64,000 nt of DNA from an uncultured Desulfatitalea sp. (GCA_937868765.1 CALMNL010000006.1:62001-126000); one strand, 5' to 3'. Counted from the stretch's first letter, positions 1 through 9,242 are shown. Made by a program: numbers and translations. Notes: generated by a model from the letters alone, not told the origin.

Positions 1-2375
1 CCGCTTTTGACCATGTCCCACAGGCACGTGGCCACTTCCTTCTGATCCTCCTGCACCTGGCCGGTGAGCTGGTCCAGGTTGAAGGGGCCTTTGGCCTTCC
101 GGAAGACCATCAGCAGGCGCTGCTGCAGAAACTCTTCGGCCAGCACCTTGGAGAAATCGCGATCGTAGTCCAGGGCATGGCGCTGATCGCCGCGATAGAT
201 TTCCTCCCATGGTCTTCGCAGACCGGCCGAGAGCAGATGGCGCACCCGGGTGTTGTTGCGGATCAGGCCGTAGAGGGCGTCCAGTTTGTTTTGATTCTCC
301 AGGCTTTTCGGAATCGGGCCCATGGCGGCGATGCTGCGGGTGAAACTGTCCATGGTCTTGACGAAATCCAGGGGGTGATTCAAATCCGCATGGGCCAGAG
401 CGATGCGCCGCCGGTCGAAACCGCACAGGCTCAGGAGCTTTTTAATCGTGCTGACCCGGGCCCAGGCGTGATCCAGCCCGTAGGAGTGGTGGCATGTTTC
501 GGGCAGGCATCCGACCAGCAGCAACCCCGAGGCTCCTTCCTTGAAGGCGCGGGCCATGGCGCAGGCATCGATTTGACCGACACACGGCACGCCCAGCAGG
601 TAGATGCGTGGATCGTACTTGAGGGCCTGCTTGCCGGCCACGTCGGCAGCCGGCAATCCGCCCCACCCGCAGACAAAGGCCATGCTTTCGTCCGGGCCCA
701 GTCGCTGGGCCAGGGCGGCCACCCGCGCTTCACGCTGATCGTTGCTGTTGTTCTGTAGCACCAGGGCGTGATAGGGGCAGGCGGCCGCGCAAGTGCCGCC
801 GCCGGTGCACACCATGGGATCGACGATGCGCGGTAATCCGCCCCCGGGACCATCGGCCACGCCGATGCCGCCGCAGTCGCACAACTCCTGGCACTGGCCG
901 CACCCGATGCATTTTTCCGGGTCGACCACGCAGACCACCCGGGGCACGAACAGATCGCCCTGGGCCGATTTGTGGAACATCTCGGCCGTCTTGGCCGCGG
1001 CCTTGCGGCCCTGAGCCAGGGTGTCTTGCAAGCTGCACGGCAATCGGGCGCTGCCGGCCAGATAGGTCTCTTCCCGGCCGACCATTTCCGGTCGCACGCG
1101 GGCATGATGGCCGGTGAGAAAGCGGCCGTGCTTGTGGACCAAACCGAGGATGTGGGCCGTATTCAGGGCCTGACCCGAGACCATGCGCTGAGGGGACAGG
1201 ACCAGGTAGTCCCAGAGAATTTCATGTTCCACATGATCCGACAGGTTGCAGAAGGTCAGGTACCCATCCTGGACGGTGGGCTGCATGGCCTTGTCATAGG
1301 GGACCCACAGGATGTCCAGCGCACGGTTCTGGGCCCGTTCCGCCGCGGTGAGCGGTACCTCCATCTGCTGGTTGTAAAGCATGACCACTTTCGAAGTCGG
1401 GGCGCACTGGCGGATGTGCACGCCCATCTGCCAGGCGGTTTTGGCGGACAGGGCGGCGAACTCCGGCTGCCCGATCTCGTAATCGCTGACCCAAAAGACC
1501 ACCGTGCCCTTGGGCGCCCCTGATTTCTGGATGTGCCGTTCCATTTCCGAAGGGATCATGACCTTGACACCGTCGTGACCGAAGCCGGGGCCAGGCAGAC
1601 CGAACTGGGCGTCCAGGCAGGCGATGATAGCGCCGGCGGCAAATTTTTCGGTCTCTCCGTTCGGGTTGGTGAACGTCAGATGGTAATCGCCGGTCACGCC
1701 CGAGAGCATCTCCAGTTTGTATCCCACCAGCAGGGTGGCACAGGGATTGGACAAGCCTTCTTTGACGATCTTCTTCAAACGGTCATGGGAAACCCGCTCG
1801 CCCGGATAAGTTTCATGAACCGTGTCCACGATGTCGTCCGGATCGTTGCTGGGTACGGTCAGCAGATAATCGATCTTGTGGCGGGCGAGTTCGGCGGCGG
1901 CCGGGTAGGCGGCGATTCCGTCACCCACGATCATCACCGGCCCCTGGATTTTGGCCCGGGTCAGGCTGCTGGGGTGCAGGGCGTTCATTTCGGATACTGC
2001 GGCGACCATCAGTTTGGCCGCTTTTTGGGCCTTTTGATCCGGGTCCAGATCGGAAACCGAGGCCACATGGCCGCGCAGGTTCACCATGTCGATCTGCCCC
2101 TTGAGCAGTTCCAGGGGGCGCAGCTGGGTTTCCAGTTTGTTGAGCATCAGACGGCCTTCGCAGCCGGCCACGATGATGCGGTTCAACTGCTTGTCGGCGG
2201 TCACCTGGGTGATCTGTTCGATCCCGGGCTTCAGGCAGGGAAAGGCCATGGTTTCGCAGTGGGCCACGCCCTCTTCCTGGCGGAGCATTCCTTCCAGCAG
2301 CTCCAGGTTGATATGCGGGGCGATATGCTCTCCGCAACGGCAGAGAAAGACACCGGTTTTTGCTTGTGCGCTCAT
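1..2375 (-). CDS. HdrA/QmoB-like iron-sulfur flavoprotein with C-terminal MvhD domain (partial, 3' end off window)
   Basis: Open from the ATG at 2375 to the left edge (about 791 codons, no stop); AGGAGGTGAAC precedes the ATG. The N-terminus (VFLCRCG) is typical of HdrA. A nucleotide-binding stretch reads VGDGIAAY near residue 175, where HdrA normally has GGGIAGL. A ferredoxin motif CIGCGQC starts at C489; a second site at C523 reads CTGGGTCAAAC and lacks one cysteine. An MvhD-like domain follows (CGWGG at 569, GCLPETCHH at 623-630), then a tail of over 150 residues. HdrA/QmoB proteins pass electrons between FAD, Fe-S clusters and a partner; QmoB has the same HdrA-MvhD fusion. Last visible gene of the nuoE-nuoF-nuoG-N-hdrA set, 10 nt after its neighbour. 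Likely cytoplasmic electron confurcation/bifurcation; the partner (BamBC, formate dehydrogenase, HdrBC) lies outside the window. Confidence 0.88.
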   Translation of the reverse strand, partial: MSAQAKTGVFLCRCGEHIAPHINLELLEGMLRQEEGVAHCETMAFPCLKPGIEQITQVTADKQLNRIIVAGCEGRLMLNKLETQLRPLELLKGQIDMVNLRGHVASVSDLDPDQKAQKAAKLMVAAVSEMNALHPSSLTRAKIQGPVMIVGDGIAAYPAAAELARHKIDYLLTVPSNDPDDIVDTVHETYPGERVSHDRLKKIVKEGLSNPCATLLVGYKLEMLSGVTGDYHLTFTNPNGETEKFAAGAIIACLDAQFGLPGPGFGHDGVKVMIPSEMERHIQKSGAPKGTVVFWVSDYEIGQPEFAALSAKTAWQMGVHIRQCAPTSKVVMLYNQQMEVPLTAAERAQNRALDILWVPYDKAMQPTVQDGYLTFCNLSDHVEHEILWDYLVLSPQRMVSGQALNTAHILGLVHKHGRFLTGHHARVRPEMVGREETYLAGSARLPCSLQDTLAQGRKAAAKTAEMFHKSAQGDLFVPRVVCVVDPEKCIGCGQCQELCDCGGIGVADGPGGGLPRIVDPMVCTGGGTCAAACPYHALVLQNNSNDQREARVAALAQRLGPDESMAFVCGWGGLPAADVAGKQALKYDPRIYLLGVPCVGQIDACAMARAFKEGASGLLLVGCLPETCHHSYGLDHAWARVSTIKKLLSLCGFDRRRIALAHADLNHPLDFVKTMDSFTRSIAAMGPIPKSLENQNKLDALYGLIRNNTRVRHLLSAGLRRPWEEIYRGDQRHALDYDRDFSKVLAEEFLQQRLLMVFRKAKGPFNLDQLTGQVQEDQKEVATCLWDMVKS

Positions 2376-2385
2376 GTTCACCTCC

Positions 2386-2994
2386 TTATTGGGCGGCCAA
2401 TTGGGTCAATGCCGTGGTCGGTTCACCGCGCACCGAGTCGAAGATCGCCTGCATGGCGCCGGTGGGGCAGACGGTCACGCAGCTGCCGCACGCCACGCAG
2501 ATATCCGTGGGCTTGGCAAAGGGCGCGCCCACACGCTTATGAACACCGCGGTCCACGATGGCGATGGCCGACAGCCCCACCACCTCGTCGCAGACCCTGG
2601 CACACAGACCGCACACCATACACGTCTGGTCTGGATCGTGGCTCGTGAAACGGGTGCGCACGACGTCGTACTTGGCGGCCAGGGCGGCGATTTCCGGGCT
2701 GGCCGGGCAGGCGGCCAACAGCATCTCCAGGACCCAGCGCCGGACATTGCGCACCCGTTCGGTGTCGGTATGCACTTGCAGGCCCTCGGCCACCGGGTAG
2801 ATGCACGAGGCCACCAGCTTGGACCATGTGCCTTCGCGCAGCTCCACCATGCAGAGGCGGCAGGCGCCGCTGGCGCTTACGGCCGGGTGAAAGCACAGGG
2901 TGGGGATCTCGATGCCATGCTCGCGTGCGGTCTCGAGTACCGTCCAGCCGGGCCGCGCCTTGACTTGTTGGCCATCTATCTTGAAGGTGATCAT
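2386..2994 (-). CDS. NuoG/HndD N-terminal-like ferredoxin subunit (2Fe-2S plus two 4Fe-4S)
   Basis: A 202-residue protein that stops after the Fe-S part of NuoG or HndD and carries no molybdopterin or H-cluster domain. C34, C45, C48 and C64 form the plant-type 2Fe-2S site. C125-C128-C131-C135 and C166-C169-C172-C176 form two 4Fe-4S sites. The His-ligated cluster of full NuoG (HxxxCxxC) is not evident: the equivalent segment reads LLAACPAS. AAGGAG lies upstream of the ATG. It sits between the NuoF-like gene and the HdrA-like gene, so it most likely wires NADH-derived electrons to HdrA. BamI-like or HylA-like subunits of soluble electron-transfer complexes are the nearest known analogues; the family is clear, the complex is inferred. 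Confidence 0.88.
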   Translation of the reverse strand: MITFKIDGQQVKARPGWTVLETAREHGIEIPTLCFHPAVSASGACRLCMVELREGTWSKLVASCIYPVAEGLQVHTDTERVRNVRRWVLEMLLAACPASPEIAALAAKYDVVRTRFTSHDPDQTCMVCGLCARVCDEVVGLSAIAIVDRGVHKRVGAPFAKPTDICVACGSCVTVCPTGAMQAIFDSVRGEPTTALTQLAAQ

Positions 2995-3054
2995 CGATCT
3001 TCTCCTTGATGTTGGTTGTCGTTCTATCCTTTTCTTCCATCTCCCGGAGCGGCG

Positions 3055-4956
3055 TCAGGATATGAATACCGCATCGAATTTGCATGTTTCTTTGCAAATG
3101 CCGCAACGCAGGCACTTGTGGGTGTCGATGACATGCGCCGTTTTCTTCTTGCCCGTGATGCATTGGGCCGGGCACTGTCGCGCACAGTTCATGCAGCCGG
3201 TGCATCGCTCCGGATCGATGCCGTAGGTGATCAGGTCTTTGCACACCCCGGCAGGGCACTTGTGCTCCTGGACGTGGGCCAGATACTCTTCCCTGAAATA
3301 GCGGATGGTGGTGAGCACTGGATTGGGCGCACTGGACCCCAGGGCGCACAGGGCGCCGTCCTGGATGGCCTGGGACAGGCTGGTCAGATCTTCGATGTCC
3401 TTTTCCGATCCGACGCCCTGGGAGAAGTTGTCCAGAATCTCGCGCAGCCGGGTCAACCCCAGGCGGCAGGGCAGGCACTTGCCGCACGACTCTTCTTCCA
3501 GGAAGCGCAGAAAGTAACGGCCCACATCCACCACGCAGTCCGTGTGATCCATGACGATCATGGCGCCCGAGCCCATCATGGAGCCGGCTGCGGTGAGCGA
3601 GTCGAAATCCACAGGGGTATCTTTCAAGCTGTAGGGGATGCAACCGCCCGAAGGGCCCCCGGTCTGGACCGCCTTGAAGGGTTTGCCGTCGGGAACGCCG
3701 CCGCCGATCTGCTCGACGATGTGCGCCATGGAGACGCCCATGGGCACCTCCACCAGCCCCACGTTGTTGACCTTGCCCACCAGGGAGAACACTTTGGTAC
3801 CCGTGGAGTGGGGTACCCCCAAGCCGGCATACCAATCGGCGCCGCGCTCGATGATCAGCGGCACATTGGCCCAAGTCTCCACATTATTGAGCACCGTGGG
3901 TCGGCCCCACAGCCCCTCTTCCACCGAGCGCACATATTTGGGGCGGGGATTTCCCGGCTTGCCTTCGATGGAGGTGAATAGGGCGGTGGATTCGCCGCAC
4001 ACGAAGGCACCGGCGCCGCGATTGATGCGGGCGTCGAAGGAAAATCCGGAGTTGAGGATGTTCTCACCCAGCAGGCCGTATTCCCGCGCCTGGTGCATGG
4101 CGATCTCCAGGTGGCGAATGGCCAGCGGATATTCCGCGCGCACATACAGGTAGCCTTGCGCGGCGCCCAGCGCGTAGGCGCCGATGATGAGACCCTCCAG
4201 CACCGCGTGGGGATCGCCTTCCATGATGGTGCGGTCCATGAAGGCACCCGGATCGCCCTCGTCGCCGTTGACCACTACATAGACCGGGCGGCCCTTTTTC
4301 TTGATGGCCTGAAGGGCGCTGCGCCACTTGCGACCAGTGGGAAAGCCAGCGCCGCCGCGTCCGCGCAGACCCGATTTCTCCATTTCGGCCACCACCTGTT
4401 CGGGCGTCATGGTGGTCAGGGCCTTGGCCAGGGCCTGGTAGCCGCCGGCGGCGATGGTGTCGGTGATGTCGGTGGGGTCGATCTTGCCGATATTGTGCAG
4501 CACGATGCGCTGCTGCAGTTTGTAAAAGGGAATTTCACCTTCATTGAAGATCAGATCGCCGCTGGAGGGGTCCTTATACAGCAGACGCTCCACCGCCTTG
4601 CCGTGCACCAGGGTATGATCGACGATCTCTTCCACATCCTTGGGTTTGACCCGCTGGTAGAAGAGGCCCTGGGGCCGGATGATCACCAGGGGGCCCCGGG
4701 AGCAGAATCCATGACAACCGGTGGTCTTGATGCCGGGCATTACCTTGGCCTGGATGCCTTTGCCTTCCAGGGCCGCCCGGAATGCCTTGGCGACCTTGTC
4801 GCTGCCGTTGGCCAGACAGCCGGTGCCATGGCAGATGATGATTTCGGGCCGCTGGGGGTCGCGGCCGGCGATGATTTGCGCGCGCAGCCGGTTCAGTTCC
4901 TCGCCCGATTGCAAGCGCCAGGGATCCATTTTCAGTGCGGTGCTGAGATTAGGCAT
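3055..4956 (-). CDS. NuoF-like NADH-binding flavoprotein with C-terminal ferredoxin domain
   Basis: 633 residues from the ATG at 4956 (AAGGAGGGGG upstream; overlaps the end of the NuoE-like gene by 8 nt, suggesting translational coupling). Domain order: an N-terminal thioredoxin-like 2Fe-2S domain (CHGTGC and TTGCHGFCSRG), the FMN/NADH domain (GRGGAGFPTGRKW and NGDEGDPGAFMD), the SLBB region, the 4Fe-4S site ESCGKCLPCRLG, and a two-cluster ferredoxin tail (CTGCMNCARQCP and CLRCGICKETC). This layout is that of HndC, HymB and BamH rather than respiratory NuoF, which lacks the ferredoxin tail. Role: oxidises NADH (or reduces NAD+) and exchanges electrons with ferredoxin and the downstream NuoG-N/HdrA subunits. 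All key cofactor motifs look intact. Confidence 0.95.
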   Translation of the reverse strand: MPNLSTALKMDPWRLQSGEELNRLRAQIIAGRDPQRPEIIICHGTGCLANGSDKVAKAFRAALEGKGIQAKVMPGIKTTGCHGFCSRGPLVIIRPQGLFYQRVKPKDVEEIVDHTLVHGKAVERLLYKDPSSGDLIFNEGEIPFYKLQQRIVLHNIGKIDPTDITDTIAAGGYQALAKALTTMTPEQVVAEMEKSGLRGRGGAGFPTGRKWRSALQAIKKKGRPVYVVVNGDEGDPGAFMDRTIMEGDPHAVLEGLIIGAYALGAAQGYLYVRAEYPLAIRHLEIAMHQAREYGLLGENILNSGFSFDARINRGAGAFVCGESTALFTSIEGKPGNPRPKYVRSVEEGLWGRPTVLNNVETWANVPLIIERGADWYAGLGVPHSTGTKVFSLVGKVNNVGLVEVPMGVSMAHIVEQIGGGVPDGKPFKAVQTGGPSGGCIPYSLKDTPVDFDSLTAAGSMMGSGAMIVMDHTDCVVDVGRYFLRFLEEESCGKCLPCRLGLTRLREILDNFSQGVGSEKDIEDLTSLSQAIQDGALCALGSSAPNPVLTTIRYFREEYLAHVQEHKCPAGVCKDLITYGIDPERCTGCMNCARQCPAQCITGKKKTAHVIDTHKCLRCGICKETCKFDAVFIS

Positions 4957-5446
4957 GGGCCCCCTCCTTCGCTTCGACCCCGGCCAGGGCATCGATGGTT
5001 TTCAGGTACTTCTCCAGTTTTTTGGAAGTGGCGTTGGGTTGATACTCGTTGTCCACCACCACCACGGGCGCCAGGGCGCAGGCTCCCACGCAGTTGACCG
5101 TGTTGAGCGTGAAGCGCAGATCCTCGGTGGTGCCGCCGGCTTCGACATTCAGGCGCCGTTCCAGATCTTCCACCAGGCGCTGGCCGCCTTTTAAATGGCA
5201 GGCCGTGCCCAGGCAGACGCGGATTTCGTGCTCGCCACTGGGGTCCAGGCGGAACGACTGATAGAAAGTGGCCACCGAGTAGCCCTGGGTCAGGGGCACG
5301 CCGATGCGGTCGCAAGCCAATTGCATGGCCTGGGCCGAGATGTAGCCGTAGCTCGCTTGAATATCCTGCAGCAGAAAGATCAGATATTCGGGCTTGTCGG
5401 GATAGCGTTCCATGATTTCATCGATTTGGACACCTTGGGGTTCCAT
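4949..5446 (-). CDS. NuoE-like 2Fe-2S thioredoxin-fold subunit
   Basis: 165 residues. The ATG at 5446 is preferred over the in-frame ATG at 5488 because AGGAGG lies 8 nt before it. The 24-kDa subunit signature is complete: CLGTACHLKGG in the first half of the ferredoxin fold and CVGACALAP in the second. NuoE/HndA/BamG proteins hold a single 2Fe-2S cluster beside the FMN of NuoF. First structural gene of the module, 73 nt downstream of the sigma-54 activator that ends at 5520. No separate -24/-12 promoter is visible in that gap, so read-through from the activator is likely. Confidence 0.94.
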   Translation of the reverse strand: MEPQGVQIDEIMERYPDKPEYLIFLLQDIQASYGYISAQAMQLACDRIGVPLTQGYSVATFYQSFRLDPSGEHEIRVCLGTACHLKGGQRLVEDLERRLNVEAGGTTEDLRFTLNTVNCVGACALAPVVVVDNEYQPNATSKKLEKYLKTIDALAGVEAKEGAHA

Positions 5447-5519
5447 CTCTTTTTCCTCCTGTATTCTGCCTGGGTGGTTTGTCTTCATCTCAGGGCCGTT
5501 GTTCTTTCGGCCACATGCT

Positions 5520-7229
5520 TCATTGCAGCCCCATCTGCTTCATGCGCCGCCACATGGATGTCCGGCTGATCCCCAGCAGCCTGGAGGCTGCCTCGCGGTG
5601 ACCGCCGGTTTTGCGCAGTGCCCGCAGAATGCTTTCCCTGTCATCCGGATCGGCGGGAGGGGGCACCGCCACCTGGCCGATTCCGTAGGCCAGGGGATCA
5701 TCCAACTCGGGCAGATGGCGTTCGAAGATGACCGGCCCCTTCACGAAAACGAAAGCGTGCTCCAGACATCGCGCCAGTTCGCGCACATTGCCGGGCCAGT
5801 GGTACGCCATCAGGCGCCGCATCACTTTGGGATCCAGGGAGCGGACGCTTTTTCCGGTCTTCTGGTTGAATTGTTTTATAAAATGATCCACCAGCAACGG
5901 AATGTCTTCCGGGTGCCGGCGCAGGGGGGGCATGGTCAGGGTGACGGTGCGCAGGCGGTAGAAGAGATCTTCCCGGAAACGTTTCTCTTCGATGGCCTTG
6001 GCCAGATCCTGATGGGTGGCGCTGATCAGGCGCCCTTCGAAGGCGATCGACCGCGTGCCGCCGACCCGCTCGAAACGGCGGGCTTCGATCACCCGCAGCA
6101 GTTTCACCTGAAGATCGGGCTTGAGTTCGCCGATTTCGTCGAGCAGCAGGCAACCGCGACCGGCCATTTCAAATCGGCCCGGGCGGCTTTGATCGGCGCC
6201 GGTGAAGGCCCCCTTTTCGCAGCCGAAGAGTTCGGCTTCGATCAGGCTCTGGGGCAGGCCCGCGCAATTGACAGCCACAAAAGGGGCGTCGGCCGCCTGG
6301 GACATCCGGTGCAGGGTGCGGGCCACCAGTTCCTTGCCAGTGCCGCTTTCACCGCAAATCAGCACATTGGCGCGACTGGCGGCCAGGTCCGGCAGCATGG
6401 CGAAGATGGCGCGCATGATCGGGCTGTTGCCGATGAGGCCGTGCAGCCGCCCCGGTTCCTGAAGGCCCAGGGTGCGTCCGGCGGCAGCCGGATGAAATGT
6501 CTCCACCGCGCCGACTATCTCTCCCCGGGGATTTCGCAGCAGGTTCACGTTCACCGACAGGGCGTGTCGTTGCCCGGCACGGTTCACGGCCATCACCTGG
6601 CGCTCCAACTCGGGCTGTTTGCGGTCCAGAGCCAGGCGCATGGGGCATTGCTGGTGGCAGGTTTCGGAACGGAAGATTTCCCAGCAGGGCCGGCCCAGCG
6701 CTTCTTCCCGTGAATACCCTGTGATCTTCTCGGCCTCCCGATTAAAGGCCGTGATATGCCATTGGGTATCGATGGTGAAGCTGCCCTTGGGCAGGTGATC
6801 GAACAGGGAAGGGGGCGCCGACCGGGCGGCGGGGTCGTTCGAGTCGGGTACGGCTTGCAAAGGAATGGATACCGGCTGGGCGACCTCGATGGTCAACAGG
6901 GCGCCGAGGATGTGATGCTCCCCCCGCACAAGGGGGCGCAGGTCCAGCCGGCAGGAGATCGCCCGGCCGTCGGCGTTGCGCATCACCGCGGGCAGGTTCT
7001 GACAGGTGCCTCCGTGTTCAAATATCGACCTTACGGCGGCATTCACGGCGATCAGGTCTTCAGCGGCCACAAATTTTTCCAAAGGCCAGGGGGCACCCGG
7101 TTCCGGACAGGCGCCGAACAGGCTTTTCGCCCTTTCGTTCATGCTCATCACGCCGAAGGAGGCCGATAAAACCAGGAACCCTTTGTCGGATGAAACGTCG
7201 TTCAAATATTTTTGATGTTCGTTGCTCAT
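5520..7229 (-). CDS. PAS-domain sigma-54-dependent transcriptional activator (1)
   Basis: 569 residues from the ATG at 7229; the in-frame ATG at 7262 would lie within a few bases of the transcript start predicted from the -24/-12 promoter. An N-terminal sensor region is followed by a PAS domain ([11 protein letters not shown]) that carries a C-x3-C insert (ETCHQQCPM). Then comes the sigma-54 AAA+ domain: Walker A GESGTGKE near residue 293, GAFTGA loop, Walker [11 protein letters not shown] Fis-type helix-turn-helix ends the protein ([16 protein letters not shown]). The intact GAFTGA predicts a working sigma-54 activator. It lies directly upstream of the NuoEFG/HdrA genes on the same strand and probably controls them and itself. 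Close paralogue of the next gene. Confidence 0.92.
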   Translation of the reverse strand: MSNEHQKYLNDVSSDKGFLVLSASFGVMSMNERAKSLFGACPEPGAPWPLEKFVAAEDLIAVNAAVRSIFEHGGTCQNLPAVMRNADGRAISCRLDLRPLVRGEHHILGALLTIEVAQPVSIPLQAVPDSNDPAARSAPPSLFDHLPKGSFTIDTQWHITAFNREAEKITGYSREEALGRPCWEIFRSETCHQQCPMRLALDRKQPELERQVMAVNRAGQRHALSVNVNLLRNPRGEIVGAVETFHPAAAGRTLGLQEPGRLHGLIGNSPIMRAIFAMLPDLAASRANVLICGESGTGKELVARTLHRMSQAADAPFVAVNCAGLPQSLIEAELFGCEKGAFTGADQSRPGRFEMAGRGCLLLDEIGELKPDLQVKLLRVIEARRFERVGGTRSIAFEGRLISATHQDLAKAIEEKRFREDLFYRLRTVTLTMPPLRRHPEDIPLLVDHFIKQFNQKTGKSVRSLDPKVMRRLMAYHWPGNVRELARCLEHAFVFVKGPVIFERHLPELDDPLAYGIGQVAVPPPADPDDRESILRALRKTGGHREAASRLLGISRTSMWRRMKQMGLQ

Positions 7230-7277
7230 ATCCAAACCTTGGAAAAATATGTCCGGTGGCACACGCCATTTTCTATG

Positions 7278-7291
7278 GCAATAAGCGTGCC
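7278..7291 (-). promoter_or_regulatory. sigma-54 promoter of activator 1 / electron-transfer operon
   Basis: Read on the minus strand the site is AGGCACGCTTATTGC, which matches the -24/-12 consensus (TGGCACG-N4-TTGC) except for the first T. The invariant GG (7291-7290) and GC (7279-7278) are separated by exactly 10 nt. Transcription would start near 7266, 37 nt before the ATG at 7229. Confidence 0.7.
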
Positions 7292-7404
7292 TAATAATAT
7301 CTATATGAAATTACTTAAAAAAAATAGAATGGTAAGGCGACTGACACCTATGGAGGGGGTTGGCCGGCAAAAAAGCCCAAAAAACCGATGGGACGACCGT
7401 TGCA

Positions 7405-7512
7405 TGAAACATAAAACGGTCTCACGGATTGGCGGATTAAATTTAATATTATATTAATTACAATAAATTGATATCATTTCGGGGTGTGAAACGCATGAAA
7501 CGATAGTGAAAC
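7405..7512. promoter_or_regulatory. TGAAAC repeats, candidate upstream activator sites
   Basis: TGAAAC occurs at 7405-7410, 7487-7492, 7496-7501 and 7507-7512; the last three are spaced 9 and 11 bp. They lie about 115-220 bp upstream of the -24/-12 element, where enhancer sites of sigma-54 activators usually sit, in AT-rich DNA that could bend. The 7230-7520 gap otherwise holds no gene. Which protein binds is inferred; one of the two flanking activators is the obvious candidate. Confidence 0.4.
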
Positions 7513-7520
7513 ATGAGGGC

Positions 7521-9242
7521 CTATCCGAGGCCCAATTGTTTCATGTGTCGCCACAGCGTCGTGCGGCTCATGCCGAGCAGTTTGGCGGCTTCGTTGCGGT
7601 TGCCTTTGGTGTGCAGGAGCGCCCATTGCAGCGACTCCCGGTTGGGTTTGGCAGCGGTATCGGCCGCTGCGTCAGCAATGGTCGGGGATTTGATCTGAAA
7701 CTCTTCGGCCGCCGGCAGGTGGGTGGTCAGAATGACCGGTCCTTTGACAAAGACGTAGGCATGCTCGAGGGTCCTTTCCAATTCCCGCACATTTCCGGGC
7801 CAATGGTAGCGCATGAACATCTGCATCACTTCGGGATGCACCGACATGATGCGCTTGCCAAAGCGCTGGTTGAACTTTTTCAGGAAAAATTCCACCAGCA
7901 GCGGCAGATCTTCCAGTCGCTCGCGCAAGGGCGGGATGCTCACCGGCACGGTGCGCAGACGGTAATAAAAATCTTCCCGAAATTGCCCCACGCGGATGGC
8001 CTGGCGCAAATCTTTATTGGTGGCGCTGATGATCCTGGACTCCATGGGCAGGGTGCGGGTGCCGCCGACCCGTTCGAATTCGCGATTCTCCAGCACGCGG
8101 AGCAGTTTGATCTGAAGTTCCGCCTTGAGTTCCCCGATTTCGTCCAGGAAAAGGGTGCCGCCCCGGGCCAATTCGAAGCGCCCGATTTTGGTTCCGGTGG
8201 CTCCGGTGAAAGCCGCCTTCTCATGTCCGAAAAGTTCCGATTCCAGGAGGGTCTCGGCCAGGGCCGAGCAGTTGACAGCCACAAAGGGTTTGGCCCTGCG
8301 CGAGGAAAGATCGTGCAGGGTGCGGGCGATCAGGTCCTTGCCCGTGCCGCTTTCTCCGGTGATCAGCACGTTGGCGTCGCTGGCCGCGATATCGGGCAGC
8401 ATCTCGAAAATACGCGCCATGGCCGGGCTGCGGCCGATGATCTCGGCAAAACCGGTTTCCTTCCCCTGGCTGTCCGAAAAATAGGCTTCGCCTGCCAGCG
8501 GCCTGAAGGTTTCCACGGCCCCCCGGATATTGCCCGTGGCCGTGCGCAACACACCGGCATTGACCAGAATGGTCTGGCGCTTGCCGCCCTTCTTCAAAAT
8601 GCGCACATCCTGGTCCGTGCTCGTGAGGCCCGATTCCAGGGCGGTTCGCAGGGGGCAGCCCAGTTGGCATAAATCGGAGCGGAAAATTTCCCAGCAATGG
8701 CGGCCGATCACCTCCTCGCGATGGTACCCGGTGATCTCTTCGGCCCTTTTGTTGAACGATTCGATGCGCCAGTGGACGTTGATGGTAAAGACCCCTTCGG
8801 GCAGCGCTTCCAATAAAGGATCGTGTTGGTTCGGAAACGGTTCATCCTTCTGCTGGGCTTCCAGGAAAGCCGTTGGGGAGCGGTTCGAACGCCTGGCGAC
8901 CCGCTGGAGGCTCAGAATGACCCCAAGGACTGTATCGGGGGAATCAAAAAGCGGTTGAAGGGTGCAGAGCATTTGTGCCCCTTGAATAGAGGTCAGAAGC
9001 CGGGGCAGGGAAATCAGATCCTTGGTACGGGAGGCGGTCAAGGTTTCCTGGATGGCATACCCGATGCGCGAAAGATCGGGTTCGCGCCAGACCCGTTCGG
9101 GCCGGAACGACTCACCCGGCGGCAGCGGCATGCCCAGAATGCGCTCGGCGGCCGGATTGCTGCCCATGATGCCCATGGAGGCATCCAGGGCCAGCAGGCC
9201 TTCTTCATCCGATGCAATGTTTCGCGAAATGTTGTTGGCCAT
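7521..9242 (-). CDS. PAS-domain sigma-54-dependent transcriptional activator (2)
   Basis: 573 residues from the ATG at 9242, chosen over the ATG at 9302 because the N-terminus (MANNISR, then DEEGLLALDASMGIMG) then aligns with that of activator 1. Same architecture: sensor region, PAS domain with a C-x3-C insert (DLCQLGCPL), AAA+ domain with GESGTGKD, GAFTGA and LFLDEIGEL, and a Fis-type HTH (AAKLLGMSRTTLWRHM). The two genes are tandem paralogues 291 nt apart. The C-terminal recognition helices are nearly identical ([14 protein letters not shown] versus SRTTLWRHMKQLGL), so both may bind the same TGAAAC-type sites. Divergent from the small gene at 9361. Confidence 0.9.
   Translation of the reverse strand: MANNISRNIASDEEGLLALDASMGIMGSNPAAERILGMPLPPGESFRPERVWREPDLSRIGYAIQETLTASRTKDLISLPRLLTSIQGAQMLCTLQPLFDSPDTVLGVILSLQRVARRSNRSPTAFLEAQQKDEPFPNQHDPLLEALPEGVFTINVHWRIESFNKRAEEITGYHREEVIGRHCWEIFRSDLCQLGCPLRTALESGLTSTDQDVRILKKGGKRQTILVNAGVLRTATGNIRGAVETFRPLAGEAYFSDSQGKETGFAEIIGRSPAMARIFEMLPDIAASDANVLITGESGTGKDLIARTLHDLSSRRAKPFVAVNCSALAETLLESELFGHEKAAFTGATGTKIGRFELARGGTLFLDEIGELKAELQIKLLRVLENREFERVGGTRTLPMESRIISATNKDLRQAIRVGQFREDFYYRLRTVPVSIPPLRERLEDLPLLVEFFLKKFNQRFGKRIMSVHPEVMQMFMRYHWPGNVRELERTLEHAYVFVKGPVILTTHLPAAEEFQIKSPTIADAAADTAAKPNRESLQWALLHTKGNRNEAAKLLGMSRTTLWRHMKQLGLG

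Noticed and set aside
177-1523. Long plus-strand frames opposite the HdrA-like gene
   Set aside because: They are shadows of the GC-rich minus-strand gene, with no start signals or protein signatures.
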